NCBI RefSeq assembly: GCF_905207935.1
Contig: NZ_CAJLNI010000006.1
Location: 1 to 29,082 of the forward strand
Reading direction: 5' to 3'
DNA: 29,082 bases
Origin: an uncultured Haemophilus sp.
GTDB lineage: Bacteria > Pseudomonadota > Gammaproteobacteria > Enterobacterales > Pasteurellaceae
Below, in pieces: positions 8,234-15,058 of the stretch (the first letter of the stretch is position 1; each line of letters opens with the position of its first letter). Under the pieces are notes generated by a model, which was not told the origin of the DNA, made no database searches, and saw nothing but the letters and a program-made list of their open reading frames with translations. Both the position numbers and the translations under genes were made by a program.

Positions 8234-9130
8234 TTATTCAGCTTGCTCTTCCACGCCTTCCATATCCGACAAATGCTCATCCGGCACAGTTACACGTACC
8301 TGAATCAAACGACGACTATCGGCTGAAGTCACTTTAAATTGAATATTTTCTAAGGTGATTTCTTCACCTCTTTTAGGCAAATAGCCAAAGGCTTGCATGA
8401 TTAAGCCACCAATGGTATCCACTTCTTCATCATCAAAATGCGTATTAAATTGGGCATTAAAATCATCAATATCCGTTAGCGCACGCACGGCATAAGTGTG
8501 ACGAGAAAGCTGACGAATATCCGCGACATCTTCCTCATCAAATTCGTCTTCAATATCACCGACAATTTGTTCGAGAATATCTTCGATGGTCACCAAACCT
8601 GATACCGCACCAAACTCATCCACCACAATCGCCATATGGAAACGTTCAGAGCGAAAATCTTTTAACATACGATCGACACGTTTACTTTCCGGCACAATCA
8701 CAACTGGACGTAACAACTTGGAAAGCTCGAATTCTTCTGCATCTTCACGTAAAAACTTAAGCAAATCTTTCGCGTGTAAAATACCTTCAATATTATCGCG
8801 ATCATCCGTATCTGCGATCACAGGAAAACGAGAGTGTGCTGATTCAATAATGGTGTTTAAGCACGCATCAAGATCTTGATTCGATTCAATAAATACAATT
8901 TGAGAGCGTGGAATCATGATATCGCGTACACGAAGCTCGGCGATTTCCATTACTCCTTCAATCATCTCACGGGTATTTTGATCGATTAAATCGTTTTGTT
9001 CTGAATCGCGAATCACTTCCACGAGTTCTTCCCGGTTTTTCAGCTCACCTTGGAAAAAACGCCCAATAAGCGATTGAAAAAAAGATTTTTTAGTTGTTTC
9101 AGTTTGATTACTCGAATGTTCTTCGTTCAT
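8234..9130 (-). CDS. corC: CorC/YbeX-type CBS-domain protein
   Basis: A 298-residue cytoplasmic protein with a paired CBS domain (about residues 70-200; VRDIMIPRSQIVFIE, HSRFPVIADT, FRSERFHMAIVVDEFG) and a C-terminal CorC_HlyC transporter-associated domain (about 210-285). It lacks the N-terminal membrane domain of larger relatives. The family has been linked to Mg2+/Co2+ efflux and, as YbeX, to ribosome and envelope-stress phenotypes; the exact biochemical role is not settled. It is the first gene of a corC-lnt unit. No disruption is seen. Confidence 0.93.
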   Translation of the reverse strand: MNEEHSSNQTETTKKSFFQSLIGRFFQGELKNREELVEVIRDSEQNDLIDQNTREMIEGVMEIAELRVRDIMIPRSQIVFIESNQDLDACLNTIIESAHSRFPVIADTDDRDNIEGILHAKDLLKFLREDAEEFELSKLLRPVVIVPESKRVDRMLKDFRSERFHMAIVVDEFGAVSGLVTIEDILEQIVGDIEDEFDEEDVADIRQLSRHTYAVRALTDIDDFNAQFNTHFDDEEVDTIGGLIMQAFGYLPKRGEEITLENIQFKVTSADSRRLIQVRVTVPDEHLSDMEGVEEQAE

Positions 9131-9221
9131 AAAATTAAATGTGTTACTGTCGGATTGACTGCGTAAAAAGTAGCATATTTTGACAAAAATCGCAAAAAAC
9201 TTAAGCTAAATAGCTGAAAAT

Positions 9222-9261
9222 AAAGTGCGGTTAAAAACACGAAAATTTTTAACCGCACTTT
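9222..9261. repeat. Uptake-sequence dyad, left boundary of the accessory island
   Basis: Inverted uptake cores form 16-nt arms, AAAGTGCGGTTAAAAA (9222-9237) and its complement (9246-9261), around a short loop. It can act as a terminator for the minus-strand island genes. It matches the element at 10333-10372 at 36 of 40 positions. Confidence 0.9.
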
Positions 9262-9473
9262 TACTTTAAAACTCTAGTCGTTGCGTAACCCCTTCCTCTG
9301 GCTCTTGACTTCAGAAAATCAGCCATAATCTCAACACATCAATCATTATTCCACGATGCAACGTAAGATAAAGCGGAAATCTGTGCAAGATATACACCAT
9401 TTGGATAAGTGTATAATATCCGTTCAACACGGATATTACCTAAGGCGGAATGACCACCGAGCATGACTGTCAT
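9261..9473 (-). pseudogene. Small unrecognised ORF interrupted by an in-frame TGA
   Basis: From the ATG at 9473, with AGAGG 7 nt upstream, 44 codons read MTVMLGGHSALGNIRVERIL and onward to WNND, then a TGA (9341-9339). The same frame continues with CVEI, an ATG at 9326 and 21 more residues (MADFLKSRARGRGYATTRVL), ending at TAA on the edge of the uptake dyad. The whole would be a 69-residue basic protein with one internal stop. It is 14 nt downstream of the 129-residue immunity-like gene and looks less AT-rich than that gene. I recognise no family. It could be a decayed gene, two tiny ORFs, or non-coding. Confidence 0.4.
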
Positions 9474-9487
9474 AAGATACCTCTACT

Positions 9488-9877
9488 CTAAACTGAAAAA
9501 TAAACTTCATTGCTTATATTGGGTTCAGATAGTAAGAAGTCATGCCAATTAGATAAAATGATCTTAAATTGGTCAAACTCAAGATAATCATCAGGACATT
9601 CCTCATCCCCCCAATAAATAGTTACTTTATCTAACGAGATTAGCGCACCTAAAGTTTGTCCCCACATATCATATTCAAGAATTTCTTTTTTAGATATTTT
9701 ATCAATCTCTTCAAGACCATTTTTTATCCACTTTTGTAAATGGCTTATACCTAATCCCTCATCATCAATTAAAAAATGAGTTATATTTAACTCTTCATTT
9801 ATATTTAGAATAGAGCAATGTGGTTCTAAAGATCCATCTTTCCACATATCTATCCAACTAAACTTAACATTTATCAT
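9488..9877 (-). CDS. Immunity-like hypothetical protein (129 aa)
   Basis: I do not recognise a named family. The product is acidic, lacks a signal peptide or membrane segment, and has two tryptophan-rich regions: an N-terminal FSWIDMWKDGSLEP and a C-terminal VTIYWGDEECPDDYLEFDQF followed by ILSNWHDFL. Small, acidic, Trp/Asp/Glu-rich cytosolic proteins of this size are typical of immunity proteins of polymorphic toxins such as CdiI. The coding sequence is markedly more AT-rich than corC or galM. The likely ribosome site (GGGAG) lies inside the last codons of a 29-codon fragment that ends 7 nt upstream. Immunity function is inferred from composition and context only. Confidence 0.55.
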   Translation of the reverse strand: MINVKFSWIDMWKDGSLEPHCSILNINEELNITHFLIDDEGLGISHLQKWIKNGLEEIDKISKKEILEYDMWGQTLGALISLDKVTIYWGDEECPDDYLEFDQFKIILSNWHDFLLSEPNISNEVYFSV

Positions 9878-9884
9878 ATGCTAC

Positions 9885-9974
9885 TTACTTGTCTCCCATA
9901 ACTGGATAAATTGCAGTTTTAGGTTCTTTATATCCTTTTACTTCTATATAGAGGTGAGATTTCCCAATATTCAT
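9885..9974 (-). pseudogene. Possible toxin C-terminal tip fragment (29 codons)
   Basis: A short frame reading MNIGKSHLYIEV, then a KGYKEPKTAIYPV segment and a final MGDK, followed by TAA. The frame can be read back only a few codons further (to a TAG at about 10014-10016), so there is no full gene. It starts 1 nt after the stop of the 79-residue ORF and ends 7 nt before the 129-residue ORF. Beta-rich, Lys-rich tails directly upstream of an immunity gene are what truncated orphan toxin modules leave behind. The toxin reading is an inference; I cannot confirm homology. Confidence 0.35.
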
Positions 9975-9975
9975 T

Positions 9976-10215
9976 TTATGGATAATATTTTTTACCCAAC
10001 AAATTAATATTTTCTAATATTTCATCATTTGTCATATAGAAACTTGGTTCTATTATACTAATCAAATCTAATGCAGAATCACGAAACTCCTCTCTCCAAT
10101 CAATTGATGAATTCATCAATTCTAAGGCTCTATAAGAAATCTCCTGTTCTGATGCATTATTACTTACCATGGTTCTAATTTCATTTATAAAGTCTTGTTC
10201 ACTATATCTGATCAT
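9976..10215 (-). CDS. Immunity-like hypothetical protein (79 aa)
   Basis: A small acidic protein of unknown family, predicted mostly helical (MIRYSEQDFINEIRTMV, SYRALELMNSSIDWREEF, ILENINLLGKKYYP). It has no signal peptide, membrane segment or recognisable motif. It is as AT-rich as the 129-residue gene and is in the same direction. A weak GGGA lies upstream of the ATG. It is the first gene of the minus-strand island. Position, size and composition suggest an orphan immunity protein for a different toxin; alternatives are a small regulator or an unconnected hypothetical. A real gene is likely, its function is not. Confidence 0.5.
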   Translation of the reverse strand: MIRYSEQDFINEIRTMVSNNASEQEISYRALELMNSSIDWREEFRDSALDLISIIEPSFYMTNDEILENINLLGKKYYP

Positions 10216-10266
10216 TTTTATTTCCCAATTAAACTAACATATCAACGAATGAGCATTAGTATGCTG

Positions 10267-10282
10267 AGCTTATCGATAAGCT
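10267..10282. repeat. 16-bp perfect palindrome upstream of the island genes
   Basis: AGCTTATCGATAAGCT is self-complementary and lies about 52 bp upstream of the 79-residue ORF. It could be an operator or a hairpin. There is no T-tract on either side. Confidence 0.5.
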
Positions 10283-10332
10283 ATTACCTAATACATTCAA
10301 ATATACCTTAAATACTCTATTCACAAGAATAA

Positions 10333-10372
10333 AAAATGCGGTTAAAAACACAATAGTTTTTAACCGCACTTT
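10333..10372. repeat. Uptake-sequence dyad, right boundary of the island and terminator of gal
   Basis: Arms AAAATGCGGTTAAAAA (10333-10348) and TTTTTAACCGCACTTT (10357-10372) form a hairpin just after galM on the minus strand. The left arm has a one-base departure from the uptake core (A for G); the right arm is exact. The CAC after the left arm is shared with the 9222-9261 element. Confidence 0.88.
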
Positions 10373-10382
10373 CAGAGATTAC

Positions 10383-11408
10383 CTATTTAAACCTAAACTC
10401 TGTCCATTGGTAATAGCGTTCACCTGTTTTTTGAATACCGCCATAATTTTGCCATTCGGGATGGTTAGGGGTATCAGGCAGACATTGCGTTTCAAGGGCT
10501 ATGCCGCTGAAATCTTGATAAGTTTCACCTTCACGAGTTGGAGTGCCTGCAAGATAGTTTCCCGTATAAACCTGTAACGCGGCTTGGGATGTGAGCACTT
10601 CAAGGCTTAAATCTTCATTAGGGGAAGTCAATAATGCGCAAGGTTTTTGCCATGCTTTATTGACGATAAAGGAATGATCGTAACCTTTCGTTACCACTTG
10701 CTCGCCTTGTTGGAAATCTTGTGCGATTGGTTTTGCCACTCGAAAATCAAAGCTAGTATCCACCACATGCTTAAGTGGTGAATTTGGGATGCCTTCACCA
10801 TCAACCGGTAAATAGAAATCCGCATTAAGGCGTAGTGTATGATTTCGCACATCACTGCCCTGCTCGGCATTTTCTAAATTGAAATAAGCGTGGTTTGTTA
10901 AGTTCAGCGCAGTATCTTTATCGCTTTCTGCTTCGTATTCAATTTTTACACTATTTTCATCGGTCAGCGTGTAAATCACATTAGCTTTAACATTACCTTC
11001 AAAACCTTGATCACCATCGGGAGACACAAGGGAAAAACGCACAAAATTCTGACCGCACTCTTCCACCTTCCAACGGCGTTTATCAAAGCCTTCTTTACCA
11101 CCATGTAATTGATGTTTGCCTTGATTCGCAACCAGCTGGATTGTTCGCTCACCTAATTCAAATTGGGCGTGAGCAATACGGTTCGCATAGCGTCCTACGC
11201 TTGCACCCAAATAAGCAGTTTGATGAGGATAATCTTCCACTTTGCAGCCGAGTAACACTTCTCGCAACTCACCATTCACAGGGACTTTACAAGAAAGCCA
11301 AGTGGCTCCCCAATCCATAAATTGCACGGTCATGCCATTCGAATTGGTGAGTTGAACAAGTTGATAAGGCTGTCCATCTGGTGCATTGAACGCCGTTTTT
11401 TCTAGCAT
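10383..11408 (-). CDS. galM: Aldose 1-epimerase (galactose mutarotase) GalM
   Basis: A 341-residue cytoplasmic mutarotase that converts beta- to alpha-D-galactose, the substrate of GalK. Family landmarks are GASVGRYANRIAHAQF, GKHQLHGGKEGFDKRRW with a catalytic-region His, NLTNHAYFNL with the general-acid His, and the general-base Glu in GIALETQCLPDTPNH. The frame is open 9 codons further upstream, but the ATG at 11408 follows AAGGAG and is chosen. It overlaps the end of galK by 7 nt, so coupling is likely. It is the last gene of galTKM, ending at the uptake-dyad terminator. Confidence 0.96.
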   Translation of the reverse strand: MLEKTAFNAPDGQPYQLVQLTNSNGMTVQFMDWGATWLSCKVPVNGELREVLLGCKVEDYPHQTAYLGASVGRYANRIAHAQFELGERTIQLVANQGKHQLHGGKEGFDKRRWKVEECGQNFVRFSLVSPDGDQGFEGNVKANVIYTLTDENSVKIEYEAESDKDTALNLTNHAYFNLENAEQGSDVRNHTLRLNADFYLPVDGEGIPNSPLKHVVDTSFDFRVAKPIAQDFQQGEQVVTKGYDHSFIVNKAWQKPCALLTSPNEDLSLEVLTSQAALQVYTGNYLAGTPTREGETYQDFSGIALETQCLPDTPNHPEWQNYGGIQKTGERYYQWTEFRFK

Positions 11409-12556
11409 AGACTCACTCCTTGTGAGGCTGTGCAAACGTAGAAATCTTCTTTTAAACCCGTTTGTTTTTCATAATTATCGGCAATAATTTTACGCACTTC
11501 TTCAACTTTATCATGAGGTGCAAGGGCAACAATGCAACCACCAAAACCACCGCCTGTCATTCTCGCGCCACCGGTTTTACCAATCACTAATTGAGCAAGT
11601 TCAACAAGATAATCGATTTGCGGCACGGTAATCTCGAAATCATCACGCATGGACTCGTGAGATTGCCCCATTAACTCGCCTAATTTTGTTAAATCGTTAT
11701 GTTTTAAGGCTTCAACGGCATCAAGTACGCGTTGGTTTTCAGTCACTACATGGCGTGCACGTTTAGCCACTAAAGCATTAAGTGCGGTCAATTCTGCTTC
11801 TCTTTTTTGGAATTCTTCTACTGACACGTCACGCAACGCTTTCACACCAAAGAATTCTGCAGCCTTTTCACATTGCCAACGGCGTGTGTTGTATTCACCC
11901 GTCACCAAATCATGCGGTACATTTGAGTTCACAATAATAACCGCGACATCTTTCGGCACAGGCGTTGGTTGTGTTTCTAAGCTACGACAATCAATCATTA
12001 AGAGATGATCTTTTTGTCCTAAAGCAGAAATTAATTGATCCATGTTTCCGCAATTAGCACCTACAAATTTGTTTTCAGCTTTTTGACCAATTAAAGCAAT
12101 TTCTGTATGTGTTAAAGGTAAATCACTCAATTGTTGGCAAAACTTACCCGTCGCCACTTCAAGCGCCGCAGAAGAACTTAAACCGGAAGAATGTGGAACA
12201 TTGCCAGAAATGACCAAATCAGCGCCTTGTTTAAATTGCGGGCAACGTTCTTGAATAAACTTCACGACACCACGCACATAATTCGCCCATTTTTGCTCAC
12301 TTTGAGGGAAATCTTCATCAAGAGAAAAGGTATCCTCAAGATCAAGATCTGCGGCATAGACATTCCAAATATGATCAGCACGTTTTGATCCCGCAATGGC
12401 TGTACCATAATTGATCGCACAAGGCATCACAAAGCCATCATTGTAATCCGTATGTTCGCCGATAATGTTTACACGACCTGGTGCATATACGGTCAGTTCA
12501 GGTTGCTTATTATATTTTTGCGTAAAAATGTGTTGGGATTTTTGGACTGGAGTCAT
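11402..12556 (-). CDS. galK: Galactokinase GalK
   Basis: A 384-residue GHMP kinase that phosphorylates alpha-D-galactose at C1 with ATP. The galactokinase signature GRVNIIGEHTDYNDG spans about residues 27-41. The ATP-binding P-S/H-S-S-G-L-S-S-S-A motif follows near 120-130, and the C-terminal GGARMTGGGFGGCIVAL loop is present. Length is normal for the family. A perfect inverted repeat lies in the gap after galT. An uptake core is embedded at 11780-11788. No truncation or substitution of a key residue is seen. Confidence 0.97.
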   Translation of the reverse strand: MTPVQKSQHIFTQKYNKQPELTVYAPGRVNIIGEHTDYNDGFVMPCAINYGTAIAGSKRADHIWNVYAADLDLEDTFSLDEDFPQSEQKWANYVRGVVKFIQERCPQFKQGADLVISGNVPHSSGLSSSAALEVATGKFCQQLSDLPLTHTEIALIGQKAENKFVGANCGNMDQLISALGQKDHLLMIDCRSLETQPTPVPKDVAVIIVNSNVPHDLVTGEYNTRRWQCEKAAEFFGVKALRDVSVEEFQKREAELTALNALVAKRARHVVTENQRVLDAVEALKHNDLTKLGELMGQSHESMRDDFEITVPQIDYLVELAQLVIGKTGGARMTGGGFGGCIVALAPHDKVEEVRKIIADNYEKQTGLKEDFYVCTASQGVSLC

Positions 12557-12580
12557 ATTATTTTCCTTTATCTTTCACAC

Positions 12581-12601
12581 TCCCTCTTAACTTAAGAGGG
12601 A
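12581..12601. repeat. Perfect inverted repeat between galT and galK
   Basis: TCCCTCTTAA and TTAAGAGGGA face each other around one central base. In the mRNA this would form a hairpin 24 nt before the galK start. There is no T-tract, so an mRNA-stability or translation effect is more likely than termination (inference). Confidence 0.6.
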
Positions 12602-12610
12602 AAGGATTTC

Positions 12611-13657
12611 TTAACGTTCTTTGTAATGTACTTCGCTTAACGCACGTAATCTTTCTGCTGCTTGTTCAGCGGTGAGGTCTCGTTGGCTTTCCCCTAGCAT
12701 TTCATAGCCCACCATAAATTTGCGAACCGTAGCAGAACGCAACAACGGTGGATAAAAATGTGCATGAAGCTGCCAATGTTCGTTATCTTCACCATTAAAT
12801 GGTGCTGCATGGAAGCCCATTGAATAAGGGAAAGACGTTTCAAATAAGTTATCGTATTTCGTTGCCAATTTTTTCAATATCACGGCAAGATCTTTAACTT
12901 GAGCTTCAGTTAATTCTGTTAAGCGTTTTACATGTGCTTTAGGCAATAACAAGGTTTCAAACGGCCACACCGCCCAATAAGGCACCACCGCAACCCAATG
13001 CTCGGTTTCCACCACAATACGTTCTTTTTTCTCTAATTCTTTTTGAACGTAATCCACTAAAAGTACCGAACCGTGTTTTTCATAATAATTTCGTTGAGCA
13101 ACATCTTCACGTGCAACTTCATTTGGTAAAAAGCTATTTGCCCAAATTTGTCCGTGCGGATGTGGATTAGAACATCCCATTGCCGCACCTTTGTTTTCGA
13201 AAATCTGTACCCACTGATATTTTTGACCCAGTTCACGCAATTGCTCTTGCCACACTTTAATCACTTCTTCAATTTCAAGTGCGGTCAATAATGGCAAGGT
13301 TTTGCTGTGATCTGGTGAAAAACAAATAACACGGCTTTCACCACGAGCTTGGCTCATTTGGAAAAGAGGATCGGCTGATTGCTCTGGCGCTGGTGTATCT
13401 TCTAATAAAGCCGAGAAATCATTTTTGAATACATAAGGTTTATGGTAATCCGGGTTAGGTTCGCCCGTGATACGTTTATTACGCGGGCAAAGATAACAAT
13501 TTGGATCGTGGCTTGGCTTTTGTTCCTCACTCACTTTTTCTTGTTGTCCCTGCCATGGACGTTTAGCACGATGTGGCGAGACTAAAACCCATTGGTCAAT
13601 TAATGGATTATAACGACGATGTGGATGATCTGTCGGTTCAAATACGGTTTCGCTCAT
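12611..13657 (-). CDS. galT: Galactose-1-phosphate uridylyltransferase GalT
   Basis: A 348-residue HIT-superfamily enzyme. It swaps galactose-1-phosphate and glucose-1-phosphate on UDP by way of a uridylyl-histidine. The active-site motif NPHPHGQIWA places the nucleophilic His at about 168. A zinc-binding pair is visible as CYLC (about 54-57), as in E. coli-type GalT. It is the first gene of galTKM. Its promoter region holds an operator-like dyad and a CRP-like site, shared with the divergent galS. The GalE epimerase needed to complete the Leloir pathway is not in this window. An uptake core lies at 13277-13285. Confidence 0.97.
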   Translation of the reverse strand: MSETVFEPTDHPHRRYNPLIDQWVLVSPHRAKRPWQGQQEKVSEEQKPSHDPNCYLCPRNKRITGEPNPDYHKPYVFKNDFSALLEDTPAPEQSADPLFQMSQARGESRVICFSPDHSKTLPLLTALEIEEVIKVWQEQLRELGQKYQWVQIFENKGAAMGCSNPHPHGQIWANSFLPNEVAREDVAQRNYYEKHGSVLLVDYVQKELEKKERIVVETEHWVAVVPYWAVWPFETLLLPKAHVKRLTELTEAQVKDLAVILKKLATKYDNLFETSFPYSMGFHAAPFNGEDNEHWQLHAHFYPPLLRSATVRKFMVGYEMLGESQRDLTAEQAAERLRALSEVHYKER

Positions 13658-13672
13658 ATTTTTGCTCCAAAA

Positions 13673-13686
13673 TGTAAACGATTACA
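13673..13686. promoter_or_regulatory. GalR/GalS-type operator at galT
   Basis: TGTAAACGATTACA contains GTAAACGATTAC, an exact match to the gal operator core GNAANCGNTTNC. It lies about 13 nt downstream of the predicted galT start, where a bound repressor would block initiation or escape. Confidence 0.75.
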
Positions 13687-13700
13687 AAAAATTTTCTCAT

Positions 13701-13706
13701 AAGATA
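13701..13706 (-). promoter_or_regulatory. Predicted galT -10 element
   Basis: TATCTT on the minus strand is centred 31 bp from the CRP-like site at 13727-13742. This is the spacing of a class II CRP-dependent promoter. No good -35 is seen, as expected for such promoters. Confidence 0.45.
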
Positions 13707-13726
13707 ACAAATTAAAAAAAATAAAC

Positions 13727-13742
13727 CGTGATCATTATCACA
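13727..13742. promoter_or_regulatory. CRP-like site in the galT-galS gap
   Basis: CGTGATCATTATCACA matches the TGTGA-N6-TCACA consensus with one mismatch in the first half-site. It lies between the two gal operator-like dyads. Confidence 0.75.
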
Positions 13743-13803
13743 AAATCAGGAAATAAGCCGCTCATCCAATCAGTTTTTTGTGACGAATGTAGCATTTTTG
13801 AAA

Positions 13804-13815
13804 GTAACCGCTTTC
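13804..13815. promoter_or_regulatory. GalR/GalS-type operator at galS
   Basis: GTAACCGCTTTC matches GNAANCGNTTNC inside the wider dyad TTGAAAGTAACCGCTTTCAA. It overlaps the expected -35 region of galS, whose -10 is TATGAT at 13834-13839. This implies autoregulation. Confidence 0.7.
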
Positions 13816-13872
13816 AATTTTATTCAAATTTACTATGATAATTAGTATGAAAAAATGAATGAGAGCCCTGTT

Positions 13873-14880
13873 ATGCCTACAATTCGAGATGTTGCTGAAT
13901 TAGCTTGCGTGTCGGTTGCCACTGTTTCCCGGGTGATTAATCGCTCCCCATCTGTGAGTGAAAAAACCCGTTACTCGGTACAACGCGCGATGGAAGTCTT
14001 AAATTATCAACCCAATGCAAACGCACAAGCTCTGGCAGTACAAAATACTGATACCATTGGCGTGGTGGTTACCGATGTAACGGATCCGTTCTTTGCTATC
14101 TTGGTTAAATCGGTCGATAAAGTCGCTGAAGAGCATCAAAAAACGATTTTGATCGGCATTGGATACCATCATGCAGAAAAAGAGCGTGAAGCCATTGATA
14201 CCTTGCTACGCAAGCGTTGTAGCTGTCTGGTCGTTCATTCCAAAGCCCTTTCTGACGAAGAGTTACAGCATTATTTAGAAAATGTACCCGGTATGGTGGT
14301 GATTAACCGTGTGATTGCAGGCTATGAAAATCGTTGCGTCAGCCTTGATAACCGTCAAGGCACCTATCTTGCCACTGAAATGTTGATTCGTTATGGCCAT
14401 AAGCACATCGCCTATATTGGTTCCAATCACGGCATCTTAGATGAAACTGAGCGCAAGGAAGGCTACTTAGAGGCCTTAGAAGCGCATAACTTCCCCATTG
14501 TAGAACAAGCCATTGTGCATAATTCACCTGATTTTGAAGGTGGTGAAAAGGCCATGATTGATTTATTGAGCTACAACTCCAATTTAACCGCTGTAGTGGC
14601 CTATAACGATACGATGGCTGCGGGAGCAATTTCCGTTTTAAATGAAAACAATATCAAAGTGCCGAAACAGTTTTCCATTGTGGGCTTTGATGATATGCCA
14701 ATTGCTCGATATTTGATTCCTAAGCTTACCACTATTCGCTATCCAATTGATTTAATGGCAAATTATGCGGCAAAACTGGCTTTGAGCTTAGTTGACTCGT
14801 CTATTGTTACACCGACTGTTGTCCAATTTAATCCAACCTTGGTGAGACGTTTTTCTGTAGAAAATGCAATGAAACCGTGA
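13873..14880 (+). CDS. galS: LacI-family galactose repressor (GalS/GalR)
   Basis: A 335-residue LacI-family regulator. The N-terminal helix-turn-helix and hinge read PTIRDVAELACVSVATVSRV, with N-A-Q-A-L-A at the hinge helix. A periplasmic-binding-protein-like sensor domain follows (IGVVVTDVTDPFFAIL, VAYNDTMAAGAISVL, IVGFDDMPIARYL). It sits between galTKM and mglBAC, with gal operators at all three promoters, so galactose-responsive control of both is the obvious role. An ATG at 13855 is also in frame, but 13873 gives the canonical HTH start, has GAGAG upstream, and lies a more usual distance from the predicted -10. GalS versus GalR cannot be told apart here; a single isorepressor may do both jobs. 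Confidence 0.93.
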   Translation: MPTIRDVAELACVSVATVSRVINRSPSVSEKTRYSVQRAMEVLNYQPNANAQALAVQNTDTIGVVVTDVTDPFFAILVKSVDKVAEEHQKTILIGIGYHHAEKEREAIDTLLRKRCSCLVVHSKALSDEELQHYLENVPGMVVINRVIAGYENRCVSLDNRQGTYLATEMLIRYGHKHIAYIGSNHGILDETERKEGYLEALEAHNFPIVEQAIVHNSPDFEGGEKAMIDLLSYNSNLTAVVAYNDTMAAGAISVLNENNIKVPKQFSIVGFDDMPIARYLIPKLTTIRYPIDLMANYAAKLALSLVDSSIVTPTVVQFNPTLVRRFSVENAMKP

Positions 14881-14891
14881 TGGAGATCACA
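14876..14891. promoter_or_regulatory. Upstream CRP-like site at mglB
   Basis: CGTGATGGAGATCACA overlaps the galS stop codon. Its centre is about 50 bp upstream of the stronger CRP site, near -91 from the predicted mglB start. Confidence 0.6.
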
Positions 14892-14908
14892 AATTTAAAC
14901 ATTGCTAT

Positions 14909-14920
14909 GTAATCGTTTTC
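14909..14920. promoter_or_regulatory. GalR/GalS-type operator at mglB
   Basis: GTAATCGTTTTC matches GNAANCGNTTNC. It lies between two CRP-like sites and is centred near -60.5 from the predicted mglB start, the position of the external operator in the E. coli gal promoter. Confidence 0.75.
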
Positions 14921-14925
14921 ATTTA

Positions 14926-14968
14926 TGTGAGTTTGATCACAGATTAACAATTTTGATTTCGTTATGAT
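14926..14968 (+). promoter_or_regulatory. CRP-dependent mglB promoter
   Basis: TGTGAGTTTGATCACA (14926-14941) has both CRP half-sites exact. A -10 hexamer TATGAT follows at 14963-14968. If transcription starts 7 nt after the -10, the CRP centre is at about -41.5, the class II position. Confidence 0.75.
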
Positions 14969-15058
14969 GGATTCAGTTGCAATAGATGTACGCAACATTC
15001 CTCTATTTGGTATATAAAAATCAACAATAAAATCTCTTTCTCTAATAGGAGCGTTTTT

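Noticed and set aside
10267..10282. Palindrome as an attachment or dif site for a mobile element
   Set aside because: No integrase, transposase or second copy is seen in the window, so there is no support for a recombination site.
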